DNA of 64,000 nt from Paenibacillus sp. 32O-W (GTDB taxonomy: Bacteria; Bacillota; Bacilli; Paenibacillales; NBRC-103111). The DNA lies in NCBI RefSeq assembly GCF_007679495.1, contig NZ_VEGP01000003.1, forward strand, positions 1-64,000, read 5' to 3'. Below, in pieces: positions 34,624 through 43,972 of this stretch. A program made the translations under genes and the position numbers. Within the stretch, counting starts at the first letter, position 1. Every line of letters starts with the position of its first letter. A model generated the notes under the pieces. The model made no database searches. It saw only the letters and a list, made by a program, of their open reading frames with translations, and was not told the DNA's origin.

Positions 34624-35913
34624 ATGAAGAAGCTTGGGATCAACTCCCCTTACACCTATGCGCTTGGAATGCTGGCCATGATGATTCCCGTTCAGGCGTT
34701 CAGCTCCTTCTACAGCTATTATTATATTGACAAGCTGGGACTGGGAGTAGGTTTGGCTACTTTGGCCCGCACTATCTATATGGTGTGGGATGCGGTGAAT
34801 GATCCGATTCTCGGGTATTTGTCCGACGGCACCAGAACCCGTTGGGGGCGCCGCAAGCCCTGGATTATGGCGGCCATCCCTTTATTTATGGCTTCTTTTG
34901 TCTTCATTTTTTCCGCTCCGCAGGGGATGGGGGACCGGCAGCTTTTTACATGGTTTCTCATTGCTCTTATTGTTTATGAAAGCGTTGCCGCCATCCTGTG
35001 GGTAAATTACGGCGCCCTGTTTCCGGAGCTGTTTCGCGGAGACCGGCTGCGGGCCAAAGCTTCGGCGATTCAGCAAGGCTATCAGATTGTGGCGATCCTG
35101 ATAGGCACAGCGCTTACTCCGGTCATATTTGCCTGGATCGGTTTTTCCGGTATGGCCTGGATCTATGCCTCTGTTTTCGCTGTATTGATGCTCCTCTGCA
35201 TGATGACTGTGCAGGAAGATGAAGAAGCGCGGAAGGAACCCCCGCTCAAGATGCTGGCCGCTTTCCGCGAAACCTTCAAGAACAAGACGTTTTGGATATT
35301 TAATATCGCCAACTCTTTCGCCCAAACCGTCAATGGTCTCCTCAGCTCGGCGATCCCCTTCTATGCCAAATATTCGCTTCATATTCCCGAATCTCAGGTT
35401 TCTGTGCTGCTCGCGGCCGTTTTTCTGTCGGTTATCCCTCTGGTTGCTTTTTGGTATTGGGTCGTCCGCAAGCTCGGCGGGCTCAGAGGCTGGCGCTTCG
35501 CCTTGCTTGTCTATGCGCTATCCGTTATTCCGTTATGGTTTGCGAAGGGGCTCGGGGGAGGCATTGCGGCGGGAATTGTCGTTGGGCTGGGAATGTCCGG
35601 TTTTCTGGTTACTCCTGCTGTCCTGAATGGACAAATTGTGGACCGCGATTATGAGAAAACCGGACGCCGAAGAGAGGGCATTTATAATGCGGTGGGGGGA
35701 TTTATCACCCGTTCCAGCGGCTTGCTGTCGGCCCTCGCCTTCTGGTGCGTCGGCTTGCTGTTCGGCTATGTCAGCGGGAACGACCCCGGTCCGAATGCGG
35801 ATCAGGCGTTCCGGACCTTGATCAGCGTGATTCCCTTCCTTCTGCTTACTATCTCGTACTTGGTATCTTTATTGCTTAAAGCCAGCGACAATCCAACCCG
35901 TCACACGGAATAG
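34624..35913 (+). CDS. GPH-family sugar:cation symporter (MFS)
   Basis: A 429-residue membrane transporter with about 12 helices of the glycoside-pentoside-hexuronide family. The cation-site region YMVWDAVNDPILGYLSDGTR and the following WGRRKPW are diagnostic. The substrate is unknown. GGAGG precedes ATG 34624; the TTG at 34609 is inside the RBS. A YdjC-like deacetylase gene starts 10 bp later, so the two are likely one unit for importing and processing a sugar derivative. Confidence 0.88.
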   Translation: MKKLGINSPYTYALGMLAMMIPVQAFSSFYSYYYIDKLGLGVGLATLARTIYMVWDAVNDPILGYLSDGTRTRWGRRKPWIMAAIPLFMASFVFIFSAPQGMGDRQLFTWFLIALIVYESVAAILWVNYGALFPELFRGDRLRAKASAIQQGYQIVAILIGTALTPVIFAWIGFSGMAWIYASVFAVLMLLCMMTVQEDEEARKEPPLKMLAAFRETFKNKTFWIFNIANSFAQTVNGLLSSAIPFYAKYSLHIPESQVSVLLAAVFLSVIPLVAFWYWVVRKLGGLRGWRFALLVYALSVIPLWFAKGLGGGIAAGIVVGLGMSGFLVTPAVLNGQIVDRDYEKTGRRREGIYNAVGGFITRSSGLLSALAFWCVGLLFGYVSGNDPGPNADQAFRTLISVIPFLLLTISYLVSLLLKASDNPTRHTE

Positions 35914-35923
35914 GAGGGAAAGC

Positions 35924-36838
35924 ATGAAGCGATCTTTAATCATCAATTGCGATGATTTCGGCCAGTGCAAGGCAGCGAATCAGGCCATTTTCCAGCTTCT
36001 TGAAGAAGGCAGGGTCTCCTCGGCGACGATTATGCCCCCGGCACCGGAATTTGCAGAGGCGGCGGCATGGTGCCGCAGCAGGCAGGAGGTCAATGTCGGT
36101 CTGCATTTGACGTTGACCAGCGAATACGACGGGCATCGCTGGCGCAGCTTGACGGGGCTGCCTTCTCTTCATGACGAGAGTGGTTATATGTACAGGACGA
36201 TCGAGGAATTCGAAAGGAACGCCGAACCGAAAGCGGTTAGAGCAGAGATCAACGCCCAATTCCAGGCCGTGGCCAAGGCCGGCCTGAACATATCGCATGT
36301 GGACAACCACATGGGCAGTCTTTACGGCTTGGCCACCGGTAAGACCTATCTCCCGGTCGTCTTCTGGGAATGCGCCAAGAGAAAACTGCCCTTCCGCATC
36401 TTTCGCAAGATTTACGCCAAGGATGACTTCCTGGCCTCCATTCCCAACGCGGAGCAGACGCTGGCCGGCATTGTCGCTCTTGCGGATACGCTGGGCGTCG
36501 GGATGCCGGATTATTTGCTCACCCATCCTTACCATGTAGAGGAGGGCGAGACGTATGACAGCTTCAAGAAAATGCTGGTGAAGAAAGTATACGAGCTTCC
36601 CGAAGGGATAAGCGAGACGTATATTCATCCGGCCGTAGAGGATGACGAGCTCAAGAGCTTTCTGCCCTCCTGGCCCAAGAGGGTGTGGGAGCACCGTCTC
36701 ATGCTGGACGACGATTTCTCATACGCGCTTAGAGATGCCAAAGTATCGCTAACGACCTACCGGTCCATACGGCCGATAGGCGGAAGCTCCCGGTTCCGCT
36801 CGGCGGCTTCGCTGTTAAAGATGCTTGTCAAAAAATGA
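35924..36838 (+). CDS. YdjC/ChbG-family carbohydrate deacetylase
   Basis: A 304-residue zinc-dependent deacetylase of the YdjC family, which in other bacteria acts on acetylated chito-oligosaccharides. The metal-site motifs are IINCDDFGQC, GLHLTLTSE, SHVDNHMG and THPYHVEEGETY. GGAGGG precedes ATG 35924. Cotranscription with the GPH transporter suggests it trims a sugar taken up by that symporter; this is inference. Confidence 0.87.
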   Translation: MKRSLIINCDDFGQCKAANQAIFQLLEEGRVSSATIMPPAPEFAEAAAWCRSRQEVNVGLHLTLTSEYDGHRWRSLTGLPSLHDESGYMYRTIEEFERNAEPKAVRAEINAQFQAVAKAGLNISHVDNHMGSLYGLATGKTYLPVVFWECAKRKLPFRIFRKIYAKDDFLASIPNAEQTLAGIVALADTLGVGMPDYLLTHPYHVEEGETYDSFKKMLVKKVYELPEGISETYIHPAVEDDELKSFLPSWPKRVWEHRLMLDDDFSYALRDAKVSLTTYRSIRPIGGSSRFRSAASLLKMLVKK

Positions 36839-36946
36839 TGGGCCCATCCGAGCGACTGTCCGTAACAACGATGGGATTGTCACGGCAGGGCAAACCCGGT
36901 ACAATGAATAAATTGGAGCAAAGCCGAAGCGTATAGGGGGCATCCG

Positions 36947-37801
36947 TTGACTGGATTAAAATACGATAAATCTAATGAAGCACATTCTTATCGCACCGAA
37001 GGGAAGGAGAGGCGGTTCCTTCCAGAGGTTCTGTTATCGGGCTCGTTCGTACTGATGATCATATTCACCCAACTGGAAGGCGGTAGGCCCTATTTGGCCG
37101 GGTTGGCTGTTTTGCTTGCAGCGGCGCTGCCCCGGATCAATCAGCGGTATTATCCTCTTCATACGACTATTCTCGGGTATATGGCCGGTTTTCTGCTATA
37201 CCGGGTATTCAATCATTGGCTCGAAAGCCTTGCCTTAGGACAGGAAAGCACCGTTCTGCTGAATCGGCTGTCCCTTCTTTTGTTAGTCGCCCCAATGGTT
37301 TTGCTTTCGTTATGGTTTCGGGAGAAGCCGATTCCTTATTTGAACAAGCCCGATCTTCGAACCAAGCTGTTTTTTCCATGGATCGATTCCGGTTTTCATC
37401 AAGTTAGCGTGAAGATGTTTTTGATGCTGGCGATTCTTATTAATCTGCTGGTGTTTGCTCCTTTTGTCATGCAGCGGACCGCATTCCTCGATCTGAGCTT
37501 TGTCCTTATCGCGATATCCTTCGCCGTGATTAATTCCTTCCTGGAGGAGGTTATCTGGAGAGGGGTGCTGCTGCGGAGATTTGGAGAAACGATAGGGGCT
37601 AAACCGGCTCTGCTGGTCACGAGTCTCGGCTTCGGACTTCAGCATTACTCCCTGGGCTTCGACTGGTGGATTTGCCTATTGTTCGCCGGCGGCGGTATTT
37701 TCTACGGAGCGGTCGTCCTCCGGTCAGGCAGCCTCTATCCCGCGATCCTATGGCACGGAGTAATCAATCTGTTAATGGTATTCAGCGGTATGATCCTGTA
37801 A
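36947..37801 (+). CDS. CPBP family intramembrane metalloprotease homologue
   Basis: A 284-residue membrane protein with about eight hydrophobic segments. The CPBP (Abi/CAAX) motifs are EEVIWRG, a His in FGLQHYSLG, and LWHGVINL, so the glutamate and histidine residues are in place. TTG 36947 has AGGGGG 7-8 nt upstream. Relatives act in bacteriocin self-immunity or in processing (SagE-like), but this gene lies 10 kb from the TOMM cluster, so a link is only a possibility. Confidence 0.82.
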   Translation: MTGLKYDKSNEAHSYRTEGKERRFLPEVLLSGSFVLMIIFTQLEGGRPYLAGLAVLLAAALPRINQRYYPLHTTILGYMAGFLLYRVFNHWLESLALGQESTVLLNRLSLLLLVAPMVLLSLWFREKPIPYLNKPDLRTKLFFPWIDSGFHQVSVKMFLMLAILINLLVFAPFVMQRTAFLDLSFVLIAISFAVINSFLEEVIWRGVLLRRFGETIGAKPALLVTSLGFGLQHYSLGFDWWICLLFAGGGIFYGAVVLRSGSLYPAILWHGVINLLMVFSGMIL

Positions 37802-38509
37802 ACCGAGTTCAAGCTAGGAGGTACAAGCCGGCATACGTCCGGATTAACCTGGAGTTCATCGGGTAAGAGACCGTGTCGCGGGTGCAGCCTTTCCTTCGCC
37901 CAGACCGGAAACAGCACAGAATGTCAGCTTGGCTACATCGTAATTCATAATTGTCAGCCCGTCGCCGATCGGAACTCCCGTGATTTTGGCCGGACGGGCT
38001 TTGATATTTTATCTGTATGCACGGTCGGAAAGCTATCCAGGCTGGGGCATTTTTCTTCCTCCAACAAAATCAGCACGAGCTTTTCAGCGGACCTCACCAG
38101 AACGCACGAACCTTCGCAAGTTTCTTAAACAGTGCAGAATTAGGCCCAACGATTCTGTAAAATTTCCCTGAGCTCTAATCCAATAAACTACAACAAGTCA
38201 GATAAAAAATCGCCATTCAATGGAATGCTGTCCGCCGCAGCGATCCTTCTTCACTTTGGTCCCGTCAGCATCATCATTAATTGTCAGAGTTATGACAGTC
38301 TTAAGCAAATAAATGTATAGGGCGGACGCCAGACATGAAGCCTCTTGCCCCGAGAAAAGGTTACTTACTCTGTGCGGATCACCGTTCCCGGAAGTAAGCT
38401 GTTGTATGAATAGTGAGGAAAAGTTGTGAACGCCCCATCCATAATCCGGGTCCGTACCTAATTCTCCGCTTATGCGTATAATGTACGAAGAGAAGTGGGG
38501 GGATGTGAG
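37802..38509. other. 700-bp region without an intact gene
   Basis: On the minus strand about 37860-38110 two short open frames in different phase read like protein (SCVLVRSAEKLVLILLEEE, then GVPIGDGLTIMNYDVAKLTF) and may be remnants of one decayed gene. No family was recognised. TATAAT at 38477-38482 may belong to the Hsp20-like gene. Confidence 0.35.
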
Positions 38510-38965
38510 ATGGAGAGCTTTTTTAAAGAGCCGCTGGAGCTGCAGAAGCTGTTGGATCAACTGACGAAGGGGCAATTTCCTTTCTCCTCGGAGCAAGGGA
38601 CGGCTTCCCTGTTCCCGGATTCGAATTGGATTCAAAATTACGTTCAAAGTCTGCTGAAAGAACGTATTCCCGAGGCGGTCCCGGCTCAATGGAATCCGCA
38701 ACCGGAAGTATTCGAGACCCACCGCTCCGTCTTCGTAAGGTTCGAGCTGCCGGAGGAAATTGATCCGTATATGTTGAAAATTCGTGTATACCCCGCATCA
38801 TTGCAAATGGAAGGCTGGGGAGAGCGTGAATATAAAGTCAAGCTGCCTGCTCTTGTCTCTGCAAACCGGAGCAAAGCTGTGATGAAGGACGGAATTGTCG
38901 AGATCCGTATGCCCAAAACCTCGCGCAAAGGCAAAGGAAAAGAATTGTATCTCAATCTATATTGA
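38510..38965 (+). CDS. Hsp20/alpha-crystallin-like protein
   Basis: A 151-residue protein with an alpha-crystallin-type beta domain in its C-terminal half (about 65-150): VFVRFELPEEIDPYMLKIRV, KVKLPALV, and the MKDGIVEIRMPK end strand. The N-terminal part has Phe/Leu-rich helices. Spore-coat-associated relatives exist in B. subtilis (CotM, CotP, GerT). ATG 38510 has GGGGGG about 8 nt upstream. No neighbour shares its transcript. Confidence 0.8.
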   Translation: MESFFKEPLELQKLLDQLTKGQFPFSSEQGTASLFPDSNWIQNYVQSLLKERIPEAVPAQWNPQPEVFETHRSVFVRFELPEEIDPYMLKIRVYPASLQMEGWGEREYKVKLPALVSANRSKAVMKDGIVEIRMPKTSRKGKGKELYLNLY

Positions 38966-39268
38966 GAGCTCAAGCCCGAACAACAACCGGACACTTAGGA
39001 CCGGCGGTGACTGCTTACCCGGAGTAACTTGCAGTCCCTGCCGGCCTGCCTTCACTTCATCTCGGCCATGCACTATGTATCGCCGCAACATTTATGAAAA
39101 ACAACTCGGACTTTCTCCACTAAATGAAGAAGCAAGCTGGTTTTGCCCCCGCCTAAAAACCTCTTAACACAGCCATCGAAGGGCATCTCCTCTGAAAATA
39201 AACCGTCATTTTCAACCGTCTGATGGCGCCCGTTTGAGGGTACCGGTGGCGCTTTTCCGACTTGGAGT
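38966..39268. other. Gene-free flank of repeat region
   Basis: No ORF with RBS. GC-rich pieces and poor repeat-like segments precede the first clear repeat unit. Confidence 0.5.
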
Positions 39269-39530
39269 TCTACCTTGAAAAAACCGTCTATTTTTCATTT
39301 TCTGCTGGAACCGTGCAAACGGAATGGCGCGTCTAACTGGATTTCCTACAGCTAGTATGCTCCTCTGAAAGCGAAATATGGAAACTACCTTGAAAATCCG
39401 TCTATTTTACCTTCTGCAGGCATCGTTGCAAGCGGAGCGGCACGTCTACCTTGAAAATCCGTCTATTTTCACCGTCTGCTGGTGCCGTGCAAACGGAATG
39501 GCGCGTCTAACTGTATTTTGTACAGGTAGA
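39269..39530 (+). repeat. Three tandem-like units of the dispersed repeat
   Basis: Units begin at about 39269, 39385 and 39446 with CTACCTTGAAAA..CCGTCTATTTT, continue with TCTGCTGG/GCAGG, CCGTGCAAACGGAATGGCGC, and the first and third end in TAACTG-rich AT sequence (third: TAACTGTATTTTGTACAGG). Copies 1 and 2 at the window start are inverted relative to these. Confidence 0.8.
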
Positions 39531-39579
39531 TTCAAGCGAATGGGCGAAAATGATCAAACTAACTGGATAAACTACAGTT

Positions 39580-39880
39580 AAAATGGGCAACTTTGGGCGA
39601 AACGGCTGTTTTGGCGCAAACTAGCTGTAGGTTTTCCAGTTAGTTTCCATATTTCTTCTGAATATAGAAATCTAACTGTATGAAATCCATTTAGTTTTCA
39701 AATTTCACACTATTGAAGCCATTCAACTATATTCTACCTTGAAAATCCATCCATTTTCATCATCTGATGGTGTCGCGGTCAGCGGCATAGGGTCAAAATG
39801 GAAGAGTTTCCATTTACTTCAATCCCTTTCCGCCATTCACTTGAATTTACCTGTATAAATACAGTTAAATCGTCCCGAAC
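39580..39880 (+). repeat. Degenerate repeat units between 39.6 and 39.9 kb
   Basis: Contains AACTGTATGAAATCCATTTAG (39673-39693), a diverged unit from 39734 (CTACCTTGAAAATCCATCCA) and TACCTGTATAAATACAGTTA (about 39850). No gene in 38966-40083. Confidence 0.6.
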
Positions 39881-40033
39881 CCATTAGAAAGCAATGGGTT
39901 TCTAACTTATATTTCGCCCGTCCAGCCAACGCTTTGAATCGATTTTCGCTCTGCGAAAGCTGAGTTATAAAGAGCAGAGCAATTCCCGAAATTGGATTGA
40001 CATGACGAAATCAATCATGATACACTTCAAATC

Positions 40034-40050
40034 ATCGTAATCATTACGAT
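40034..40050. promoter_or_regulatory. Zur box upstream of the COG0523 gene
   Basis: ATCGTAATCATTACGAT, a perfect 8-1-8 palindrome matching the Bacillus Zur consensus. It ends 33 bp before the start codon, so bound Zur-Zn would block transcription. Confidence 0.9.
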
Positions 40051-40083
40051 TAAACATGTGCTATAAATAAAGGAGGGTATTCA

Positions 40084-41298
40084 ATGAATGCGCAGAAAAT
40101 TCCGGTCACTGTGCTTAGCGGATATTTGGGTGCAGGGAAGACCACAATTTTAAACCATGTTCTAAACCATCGCCATGGGTTGCGTGTGGCCGTTATCGTC
40201 AACGATCTCAGTGAGGTGAATATAGATGCCGGGTTGGTGAAGGATGGAGGAGGCCTGTCCCGGACGGAAGAGAAGCTGGTGGAAATGTCCAACGGCTGCA
40301 TCTGTTGTACGCTGCGGGAAGATTTACTGCGAGAAGTGGAGAAGCTGGCTATGGAAAACCGTTTCGACTACATCCTTATCGAATCAACCGGCGTTTCCGA
40401 ACCGGTTCCTGTGGCCCAGACATTTACATATATTGACGAGGATCAGGGGGTAGACCTGTCCCGATTTTGCCGATTGGACTGCATGGTGACGGTCGTTGAC
40501 GCGAATCGCTTCTGGCATGATTTTTCGTCCGGCGAAACTCTTCTGGAGCGCAGACAAGCTGTAAATGAAGACGATACGAGAGATGTTGTCGACCTATTGA
40601 TCGATCAGATTGAATTTTGCGATGTATTGATCCTGAATAAATGTGATATGGTGGCGGAAGAGGACCTGGAAGAGCTGGAGCAAGTGCTGCGCAAGCTTCA
40701 GCCGCGTGCCCGACTCATTCGAACCGTTCAGGGGAAGGTCGATCCGGCGGAGATACTGAATACCGGCTTGTTTGATTTTGAGAAGGCCAGCCAGTCTGCC
40801 GGCTGGATTCGGGAACTGGGGAACGGCTTCCATACGCCGGAGACGGAAGAGTACGGTATTTCTTCGTTCGTATATGAACGAATCAGGCCGTTTCATCCGG
40901 GGAGATTGATGGAATGGATGGAGGATTGGCCCGTAGAGATCGTTCGAGCCAAGGGAATTATGTGGCTCGCTACCCGTAACGATTACGCACAAAGCATCAG
41001 CCAGGCCGGTCCTTCGATCCGATTCGGGCCGGCCGGATATTGGGTTGCGGCTTTAAGCGAAGAAGAAAGGCGTGAAATCTTGCAGGAAGAAGCCGAACTG
41101 GCCCGAGACTGGGACCCGGCATATGGGGACAGGGTCAATAAAGTGGTCTTCATCGGGATCGATATGGATAAGGATAAGCTGATCGCTTCCTTGGACCGTT
41201 GTCTACTGTCCGACGAAGAGATGAACGAAGATTGGAGCGATTTCCCGGATGAATTTCCTAACGTCGGAGAGATGGCAGCGGAAAGGCCCGGACGGTAA
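40084..41298 (+). CDS. yciC: COG0523 zinc-responsive GTPase metallochaperone (YciC/ZagA type)
   Basis: A 404-residue CobW-family GTPase. Walker A GYLGAGKTT, the metal-binding CXCC motif in NGCICCTLRED, the Walker B region ILIESTGVSEP and NKCD are all intact; a CobW C-terminal domain follows from about 255. Family members deliver zinc to target proteins in zinc starvation; ZagA also responds to ZTP. AGGAGG precedes ATG 40084. The perfect Zur box upstream shows Zur regulation. Confidence 0.92.
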   Translation: MNAQKIPVTVLSGYLGAGKTTILNHVLNHRHGLRVAVIVNDLSEVNIDAGLVKDGGGLSRTEEKLVEMSNGCICCTLREDLLREVEKLAMENRFDYILIESTGVSEPVPVAQTFTYIDEDQGVDLSRFCRLDCMVTVVDANRFWHDFSSGETLLERRQAVNEDDTRDVVDLLIDQIEFCDVLILNKCDMVAEEDLEELEQVLRKLQPRARLIRTVQGKVDPAEILNTGLFDFEKASQSAGWIRELGNGFHTPETEEYGISSFVYERIRPFHPGRLMEWMEDWPVEIVRAKGIMWLATRNDYAQSISQAGPSIRFGPAGYWVAALSEEERREILQEEAELARDWDPAYGDRVNKVVFIGIDMDKDKLIASLDRCLLSDEEMNEDWSDFPDEFPNVGEMAAERPGR

Positions 41299-41366
41299 TT
41301 AAGATATGTCATTCAGACAGAGACTGCATGAAAATCTCGTGTTGTAGTTGTTTTTTTACGCCTTTA

Positions 41367-41382
41367 ATTGTAATATTTACAC
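41367..41382. promoter_or_regulatory. Possible degenerate Zur site upstream of permease genes
   Basis: ATTGTAATATTTACAC keeps 7 of 8 left-arm bases but only half of the right arm. AT-rich sequence with TATAAT at 41393-41398 follows. Confidence 0.35.
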
Positions 41383-41499
41383 ATATTTATTATATAATAT
41401 AGCAATGCATGTCCTGCAGCGGTCACGGAAAGGCCATGCTCGAGCGTTTGTGTATCGCTGCAGTAGAGAATCCGCCGCTTTAACATTAAAGGAGGCTCC

Positions 41500-42522
41500 A
41501 TGTTGCGTACTAATCCCGTTCAGTTGGCCTTAAATGGTTTAATCATCGTCCTGATCAGCTTTTTACTCGTGCTGGCGATGAATCCGGAAGTTTTGGCCGC
41601 GGCTGTTCCCGTATTCGGCTCTGTGGAACTCCAGTCCTTTAAAACAGTGCTAATCAGTTTGATTTTGGAAGTGCTTCCCTTTATTCTGATCGGGGTTCTC
41701 GTGTCCTCTTTTATGCAAACCTTCGTTTCGGATCGCATGATTCAGCGCTTCATTCCTCGCAATGCTATGATGGGCATTATGTCTGCTGTCCTGCTTGGCA
41801 TTATATTTCCGGTATGCGAGTGCGGATTAATCCCCATTATTCGCAGGCTCGTCGCCAAAGGAATGCCGCTGTATGTCGGAGTTGTTTTTATATTGACAGG
41901 GCCGATTGTCAATCCGATTGTCTATGCCTCCACGTATAACGCTTTCCGCACCCGGCCGGACATTCTCTATTCCCGGATGGGACTCGCGATCCTGGTCGGT
42001 GCCTTTATTGGACTCTTCGTGCACCATTTTGTTAAGAAAAATCCGCTCAAAAACAGTCCGGCTACCCTCTGTGCGGATTCCGGCAGTGACCACAAGCACC
42101 GCCCTCATAATGGCAACAGCAAGCTATTTTCCATGCTGGAGCATTCGGCAAGCGAATTTTTTGAGATGGGCAAATATTTAATGTTCGGAACGATGGTAAC
42201 CGCCGCTATTCAAACCTTTGTCCCGAGAGGTGAACTGCTGGCCATCGGCCAGGGAGAATACAGCTCTCACCTGTTTATGATGGGCTATGCATATATTTTG
42301 TCTCTCTGCTCCACATCCGACGCCTTTGTCGCCTCGTCCTTTGCCGGTACATTCTCGGCGGGCTCTTTGTTATCTTTTCTGGTGTTTGGCCCCATGCTTG
42401 ATCTGAAAACAACGCTGATGTTCCTTTCCGTTTTCAGAACGCGGTTTGTGCTGCTGCTGATCGTTCTTATCACGTTTTCGGTCTTTATCGGGTCTAATAT
42501 ATTCAGCCAGCTTTTCTTGTAA
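41500..42522 (+). CDS. Permease, UPF0718/YcgR-like
   Basis: A 340-residue integral membrane protein with about eight to ten helices. The family motifs GIIFPVCECGLIPIIRRLVA and GPIVNPIVYASTY in the first half and CSTSDAFVASSFAG in the second half show the two-fold repeated DUF318 permease. Relatives transport metal or metalloid compounds or are of unknown substrate. AAAGGAGG precedes ATG 41500. Its partner TIGR03943-type gene follows, and location between Zur-controlled genes suggests zinc-related export or allocation. Confidence 0.85.
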   Translation: MLRTNPVQLALNGLIIVLISFLLVLAMNPEVLAAAVPVFGSVELQSFKTVLISLILEVLPFILIGVLVSSFMQTFVSDRMIQRFIPRNAMMGIMSAVLLGIIFPVCECGLIPIIRRLVAKGMPLYVGVVFILTGPIVNPIVYASTYNAFRTRPDILYSRMGLAILVGAFIGLFVHHFVKKNPLKNSPATLCADSGSDHKHRPHNGNSKLFSMLEHSASEFFEMGKYLMFGTMVTAAIQTFVPRGELLAIGQGEYSSHLFMMGYAYILSLCSTSDAFVASSFAGTFSAGSLLSFLVFGPMLDLKTTLMFLSVFRTRFVLLLIVLITFSVFIGSNIFSQLFL

Positions 42523-42579
42523 ACGGGATATAAAGTGCGCGGAAATTGATCATCTCTATTCAAAGTGAGGTTGCTAAGG

Positions 42580-43593
42580 ATGGGAGAACGTTCCATGACC
42601 CTTCATTATTTGCTGCGGTCCGCTATTCTTGCAGGTTTCTCTTTCTATATCATTCACCTTGTCCGCTCGGGAGACATGATGTATTACATAGCCCCGAGAA
42701 TGGAGCCTTATGTGAAATATGCCGCTTTCGGTTTGACTGCTCTCGCCATTCATCAGGCCTTTGCAGCGGTGCAATCTCTGTTCGGCACAGCGGAGTCCTG
42801 CGGTTGTGATCATGTTCCTCCCCGGTCCATGCTGATGAACGGCATGATTTACGGATTGTTTTTATTTCCTCTTCTTCTCGGTTTTCTTATGCCAAACATG
42901 GTAATGGGGAGCAGTGTGGCTTCTGTGAAAGGAATGAATTTCAGCGGCGCGAACAACGTTTCTTCCAGGCCGGCTGGTTCAGCAAATCCCGTAACGACGC
43001 CATCTCCGATGGGGATGACCGATGTTCCATCCGGTCTAGGGATGGAAGCGAATGCTGACCGTCCGGGGAATAACGATTCCTCTAACGGGAGCGAGCGGAA
43101 GGAACAAGCCGGGTCGCAGGCTGCGGTAGACGAAGAGAAGCTGCAGGAGCTGTTCCGGGCGGAGGAATTTTTCGACGACTTGGCTAAATTGGGGATGAAG
43201 CTGTACCTGCAGGAGAAGATTGATATTGAAGCGGAAGGCTTTATGGAGATCCTTTCCACGCTAGACCTTTTTATGGACAATTTTATTGGAAAACCTGTTG
43301 AAATCAGCGGCTTTGTATATCGGGAGAACGAAATGTCGCCTAACCAGTTCGCTGTGGCGCGGCTTGCAATTTCTTGCTGCGCGGCGGATGCTTCCCCTTA
43401 CGGTGTCATGGTGGAAGCTTCTTCGGCCGGGAATTATGCGGAGGATACGTGGGTGAGGATAACCGGAACCATTGGTAAAACTCTGTACAATGATAATGAA
43501 ATTGTCCAAATCGATGCTGAAAACATCGAAAAAATAGATGCACCGGAATCCCCTTATGTCTATCCCGACTATTACTACTTTGACGATCTTTAA
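42580..43593 (+). CDS. TIGR03943-type permease partner (YcgQ-like)
   Basis: A protein of about 337 residues with two N-terminal and two middle membrane helices, a long soluble Ser/Pro/Gly-rich linker, and a C-terminal extracytoplasmic domain (VEISGFVYRENEMSPNQFAV, then RLAISCCAADASPYG) typical of the family that accompanies DUF318 permeases. The CCAAD segment may bind metal. The start is uncertain between ATG 42580 and ATG 42595; both have partial RBS. It is 57 bp after the permease and probably cotranscribed. Confidence 0.8.
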   Translation: MGERSMTLHYLLRSAILAGFSFYIIHLVRSGDMMYYIAPRMEPYVKYAAFGLTALAIHQAFAAVQSLFGTAESCGCDHVPPRSMLMNGMIYGLFLFPLLLGFLMPNMVMGSSVASVKGMNFSGANNVSSRPAGSANPVTTPSPMGMTDVPSGLGMEANADRPGNNDSSNGSERKEQAGSQAAVDEEKLQELFRAEEFFDDLAKLGMKLYLQEKIDIEAEGFMEILSTLDLFMDNFIGKPVEISGFVYRENEMSPNQFAVARLAISCCAADASPYGVMVEASSAGNYAEDTWVRITGTIGKTLYNDNEIVQIDAENIEKIDAPESPYVYPDYYYFDDL

Positions 43594-43887
43594 AGGGATA
43601 AGCGGAGCGATTCCCGGTATTTGTTTTTAAACCAACTTCAAGATTCTTATGAGGATAAAAGGGACACCACACTTAATCGGTTCTGAAGGACCTTCCGGCA
43701 ATCCCAACGAACTCCGATGGCCTCATTTCCAGGAAATGCAGGCGAAAGCAGGAGAATTCCATGAAATAAGCGTGTCTGTGTCCGTCTAAGAAAACGGCCT
43801 AGGTTGACGAAATAGAGTCTCTCATGTCCGTTACAGCTTATATAGATTTCTCATCATGACACTTTATGAAAATAATAAGTATTACTA
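43594..43887. other. Gene-free region before znuC
   Basis: Nothing recognised except AT-rich sequence leading into the znu promoter. Confidence 0.5.
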
Positions 43888-43916
43888 TTTACAAATCGAA
43901 GAACATAATGTAGTAT
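43888..43916 (+). promoter_or_regulatory. znuCBA promoter
   Basis: TTTACA (43888-43893), a 17-bp spacer, and TAGTAT (43911-43916). Confidence 0.6.
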
Positions 43917-43934
43917 ATAAAACTATAAAATTTA

Positions 43935-43951
43935 ATCGTAATAATTACGTA
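43935..43951. promoter_or_regulatory. Zur box upstream of znuC
   Basis: ATCGTAATAATTACGTA, left arm perfect and right arm 6 of 8. It lies just downstream of the predicted start of transcription, consistent with repression. Confidence 0.85.
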
Positions 43952-43972
43952 TAGTTGAAAAGGAGGGAGAAT

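Noticed and set aside
38966-40083. Mobile element with transposase remnant
   Set aside because: Only repeat units and AT-rich palindromes are seen; no transposase-like coding sequence or target-site duplication was recognised.
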